A stretch of DNA of 7,340 nt from Pseudomonadota bacterium (GTDB lineage Bacteria; Pseudomonadota; Alphaproteobacteria; UBA828; JAPUJA01). Where the stretch lies: positions 1 through 7,340 of the forward strand of contig JAPUJA010000143.1 of assembly GCA_027296525.1 (NCBI GenBank), given 5' to 3'. Below the pieces are notes generated by a model. That model was not told the DNA's origin and did no database searches. It saw only the letters and a list, made by a program, of their open reading frames with translations. The stretch's first letter is position 1; each line of letters opens with the position of its first letter. A program made the position numbers and the translations under genes. Positions 5,224 to 7,340 of the stretch are shown piece by piece.

Positions 5224-6705
5224 ATGGGAATTTTTTCAATGAAGAATCGGCGGTGGCCGGGTGCGTTCGTGCTCGGATCCGCGGCGCTGCTGCTTTCGGC
5301 GGGTGGCGCCGAGGCCGACACCTTGCAAGAGGCGGTTTTTCACGCCGTTCAGACCAACCCTGAGGTTCTCGAGCTCGCGGCGGACCGGCGCGCGATCGAC
5401 TACGAGCTTCGCCAGGCGCGGGCGAACTACCTGCCCACCTTGGATTACCGTGGGTCCACGGGCCCGGAATACACGGACGATCCGGGCACGCGGAACCGCG
5501 CGGCGGCGGGGCTCGGCAAGGACGGCGACACCTGGCTGTGGCGCACCGAGAACTCGCTGACCCTCACCCAGCTTCTGTTCGACGGATTCGCTACGGACAG
5601 CGAGGTCGAACGTCAGCAGGCGCGTGTCGATTCGGCCGCTCATCGTGTCAGCGACTCATCGGAAATCATTGGTTTAAATGCCGTTTTGGCCTATCTCGAC
5701 GTGATGCGCTGGCACGCTCTCGTGCGCATCGCCCAGGATAATGTGCGCGCCCATGAGCAGACGGTGGCGGATGTCGGCCAGATCGCGGATGCGGGCCGGG
5801 GCACGGCCGCCGACTTCGCTCAGACCGAGGCCCGCCTGGCCCAGGCGCGCGAGGCGCTCGTGCAGACCCGCGGCAGCCTCGCGGACGCCGAAGCCAACTA
5901 CATTCGATTCGTGGGGCGCGCCCCGGTGGCGCTTTCGCGCCCCGGGCTGTCGGCCGATGCGATCCCCGCCAATCAGGAAAGCGCGGTCGCGATCGCTATT
6001 CAGCACAATCCCGCAATGCATGTCGCCCAGTCCGACATCGAGACGGCGAGGGCCGAGCGTAGGGCCACGGACGCCCCGTTCTGGCCGAGCCTCAACCCCG
6101 AGGTCACGGGGCAACATAACAAGAACATCGACGGCACGCGCGGCACCGACCGTGGCTTGGGCGCGTTCGTCGTGATGCGTTACAACCTTTACAGTGGCGG
6201 TCAGGACACCGCGCGCCGGCGCGAGGCCATCGAGCGCATCTCGGAATCCGAGCAGCGTCGCGGGCGGGTCGAACGCCAGGTCGCCGAGGAGGCGCGTCTC
6301 GCCTGGAGCGCGATGCGCACGTCGGCGGGTCGGGTCGAGGAGCTGCGCGAACAGGTTCGCGCCAACGAAGAGGTCGCCTCGGCCTACCGCGAGCAGTTCA
6401 TCGTCGGGCGGCGCAGCCTGCTCGACCTCCTGGACTCCCAGAACGAGCTGTTCCTCACCCGCGGCGATCTCGCGACCCAGGATTATACCTCCGTCTTCGC
6501 CAAGCATCGGGTCTTGGCCGCCATGGGCGCCTTGCTCGATACCCTGGCCATCCCGCGGCCCTCCGAGTCGCTTCCGCTCACCGGCGGCGGCATGATGGCA
6601 CCCGCCGAAGAGGAGGCCGAAGCCGATGAGGGTGAGGCGGCGGCCGACGGCGAGGGTGAGGCGGCGGCCGAGCCTGAGACCGAGACGGCGGAAACCATGG
6701 AATAA
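5224..6705 (+). CDS. TolC-family outer membrane channel of the type I secretion system (LapE-like)
   Basis: This 493-residue protein is the outer-membrane and periplasmic exit duct for the divergent ABC/HlyD pair. Residues 1-31 are a signal peptide: basic KNRR, hydrophobic FVLGSAALLL, then AEA before D32 as a signal peptidase I site. The mature part shows the duplicated TolC fold: the first repeat starts at TLQEAVFHAVQTNPEV (33-48) with LLFDGFATDSEV (117-128), and the second at about 250 with YNLYSGGQDTARRREA (320-335). The conserved QFIVGRRSLLDLLDSQNELF (391-410) is typical of T1SS TolC proteins. Residues 460-493 are an unusual acidic tail with 15 Asp/Glu, no basic residue and a tandem repeat. 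Length is normal apart from the tail. The start is fixed by TAAGGAG 9 nt upstream. It ends in TAA, followed by hairpins. An efflux channel is the alternative role, but linkage to a T1SS exporter favours secretion. Confidence 0.95.
   Translation: MGIFSMKNRRWPGAFVLGSAALLLSAGGAEADTLQEAVFHAVQTNPEVLELAADRRAIDYELRQARANYLPTLDYRGSTGPEYTDDPGTRNRAAAGLGKDGDTWLWRTENSLTLTQLLFDGFATDSEVERQQARVDSAAHRVSDSSEIIGLNAVLAYLDVMRWHALVRIAQDNVRAHEQTVADVGQIADAGRGTAADFAQTEARLAQAREALVQTRGSLADAEANYIRFVGRAPVALSRPGLSADAIPANQESAVAIAIQHNPAMHVAQSDIETARAERRATDAPFWPSLNPEVTGQHNKNIDGTRGTDRGLGAFVVMRYNLYSGGQDTARRREAIERISESEQRRGRVERQVAEEARLAWSAMRTSAGRVEELREQVRANEEVASAYREQFIVGRRSLLDLLDSQNELFLTRGDLATQDYTSVFAKHRVLAAMGALLDTLAIPRPSESLPLTGGGMMAPAEEEAEADEGEAAADGEGEAAAEPETETAETME
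6628..6671 (+). repeat. In-gene 24-bp tandem repeat coding the acidic tail
   Basis: Two identical 20-bp copies (6628-6647 and 6652-6671) lie 24 bp apart, so the reading frame is kept and the octad E-G-E-A-A-A-(D/E)-(G/P) is encoded twice near the C-terminus of the TolC-type protein. This looks like a slippage or unequal-exchange duplication. Confidence 0.8.
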
Positions 6706-6711
6706 GCGTTT

Positions 6712-6735
6712 CCTCGCCGGATCCTGCCGGCGAGG
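6712..6735 (+). other. Hairpin immediately after the tolC-type stop
   Basis: CCTCGCCGG (6712-6720) pairs perfectly with CCGGCGAGG (6727-6735) over a 6-nt loop, starting 7 nt after the stop codon. No T-run follows. A smaller stem GGCTC-AAA-GAGCC (6735-6747) abuts it. It may protect the mRNA 3' end or help pause polymerase. Confidence 0.55.
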
Positions 6736-6752
6736 GCTCAAAGAGCCGGATG

Positions 6753-6795
6753 AGACCAAGCGACCGGCGCTCCCTGAGGCGCCGGTCGGTCTTTG
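6753..6795 (+). terminator. Probable terminator of the tolC-type gene
   Basis: CGACCGGCGC (6761-6770) pairs with GCGCCGGTCG (6779-6788) over an 8-nt loop, and TCTTTG follows. The outer AGACC (6753-6757) and GGTCT (6788-6792) could compete for pairing. The stem is very stable but the T-run is short, so termination may be partial or Rho-assisted. It points in the tolC direction; read the other way, no T-run follows. Confidence 0.6.
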
Positions 6796-6806
6796 TAGGC
6801 CCCCCT

Positions 6807-6840
6807 ATTTAAGCCAGCCTCTGATTTAAGCCAGCGTCTG
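6807..6840. repeat. Two-copy 17-bp tandem repeat
   Basis: ATTTAAGCCAGCCTCTG (6807-6823) is followed directly by ATTTAAGCCAGCGTCTG (6824-6840), which differs at one base. It sits just past the probable terminator and outside any gene. Confidence 0.85.
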
Positions 6841-7189
6841 AGCATTAGGCCTCGGGGGCGAATTCGGCGCCTCTCCCATCCAAGGCGGCGAGCCTGGCCG
6901 GCACCGCCGGCCCGATGGCCACCGCCTCCTTCCCTATTTCGGCGAAGGCCGCGGCTCGGCCCCCCCGGTGCCGAGCCGATCCCCGGTCCATTTCGATCCC
7001 CGAGCCCTCTCCCGCCCCTCTCCCGCCCCTCTCAAGGGCCCGTTTCGCCCCGGACGCCGGCAAAGCCAGCGGCGCCGAAGGGACGCGCCGAGGGTTAACG
7101 CCTGGGAGATCCCCGACGCCGCGGCTCTAAGCGGCGGTGCTCTCGAGCCGGGCGCGCCGATCAAGCGACAAGCCCCGGCAAGAGCTTAA
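6841..7189. other. GC-rich stretch without a convincing gene
   Basis: About 350 bp of very GC-rich, C-run-bearing DNA. Reading frames exist on both strands (for example 6845-7063 minus, which begins with TTG, and 6915-7130 plus), but they are short, Arg/Pro/Gly-rich, lack ribosome sites and overlap one another. A period-11 C-rich repeat lies at 7005-7033, and a 6-bp hairpin CGCCGC/GCGGCG lies at 7117-7136. I see no tRNA or known RNA. A decayed gene tail cannot be excluded. Confidence 0.6.
7005..7033. repeat. 11-bp C-rich tandem repeat, about 2.6 copies
   Basis: The unit CTCTCCCGCCC recurs with period 11 from 7005 to 7033 without mismatch. It is low-complexity sequence with no sign of function. 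Confidence 0.8.
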
Positions 7190-7340
7190 GTCATCAAAAA
7201 AAATTTCAGAGAAATTTATGAATAAAAATGGATTCAACTCAGATGGTATATGCAATTCATTTTAAACATGCGCGTCACAACTTAGTATTTATTTGATATT
7301 AACTATTAATATTAAATATTAATGTATAAATCATATAAAA
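7190..7340. promoter_or_regulatory. Abruptly AT-rich segment with A-tract and palindromes, running to the window end
   Basis: From about 7190 the DNA turns AT-rich: by my count 29 of the 140 bases at 7201-7340 are G or C (about 21%), against GC-rich DNA everywhere else. It has an A8 tract (7196-7203), an inverted repeat AAATTTC-AGA-GAAATTT (7201-7217) and a 19-bp AT palindrome (7305-7323). The longest ATG-started frame seen by eye is only 15 codons (from ATGAATAAAAAT), so it is noncoding here. It could be the upstream regulatory region of a gene to the right, or the border of acquired DNA. Confidence 0.65.
7305..7323. repeat. 19-bp AT-only palindrome
   Basis: ATTAATATT (7305-7313) and AATATTAAT (7315-7323) are exact reverse complements around a single A. 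Such symmetric AT-only sites can be operators or bendable nucleoid-protein targets, but in 21% GC DNA chance symmetry is also likely. Confidence 0.45.

Noticed and set aside
5674..6759. Minus-strand 361-codon frame opposite the tolC-type gene
   Set aside because: The plus strand encodes a complete TolC protein with a signal peptide and strong ribosome site; this is its mirror.
6807..7033. CRISPR-like array
   Set aside because: The repeats are directly adjacent without spacers, only 11-17 bp long, and of two unrelated types.
6915..7130. Plus-strand 71-codon frame in the right spacer
   Set aside because: It has Pro/Arg/Ser-rich low complexity, no ribosome site, and includes the 11-bp C-rich repeat.

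Overview
The window is high-GC bacterial DNA carrying the core of a type I secretion system (T1SS) of the LapB/HlyB class. The G/C-rich third positions, the gene set and the style of the proteins suggest an alphaproteobacterium, possibly of the Rhodospirillales or Rhizobiales. That placement is inference, because no rRNA, tRNA or marker gene is present.

Layout. Three genes lie on the minus strand, in the order ABC exporter (4689-2350), HlyD-family membrane fusion protein (2345-1020) and an AAA+ ATPase (873 to beyond position 1, so its C-terminus is missing). The exporter and adaptor genes are separated by 4 bp and form a clear operon. The ATPase follows after 146 bp and may be cotranscribed or have its own weak promoter. 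A TolC-family outer-membrane channel gene (5224-6705) is divergent on the plus strand. The roughly 530-bp divergent region (4690-5223) holds candidate promoters for both directions, two inverted repeats with the same 8-11-8 geometry, and a short palindrome inside the best tolC-side promoter spacer.

How the genes work together. The ABC protein energises export at the inner membrane. The HlyD protein bridges the periplasm. The TolC protein is the outer-membrane conduit. Together they would move a substrate from cytoplasm to outside in one step. The exporter has a degenerate C39-like N-terminal domain: the catalytic Cys position is Pro, and the His position is not conserved. That points to RTX-type or large adhesin substrates with an uncleaved C-terminal signal, not leader-cleaved bacteriocins. 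No substrate gene lies in the window. The AAA+ ATPase has a probable winged-helix-like N-terminal region, and its role is unknown.

The right-hand 635 bp (6706-7340) has no convincing gene. It holds a series of hairpins just after the tolC stop (likely the terminator), a 17-bp tandem repeat, an 11-bp tandem repeat, and then an abrupt change at about 7190 from very GC-rich to about 21% GC, with A-tracts and palindromes. That AT-rich segment looks like a regulatory region or the edge of acquired DNA. The secretion genes themselves look like an ordinary, complete T1SS core. The less explained parts are the linked ATPase, the regulatory structure and the AT-rich edge.
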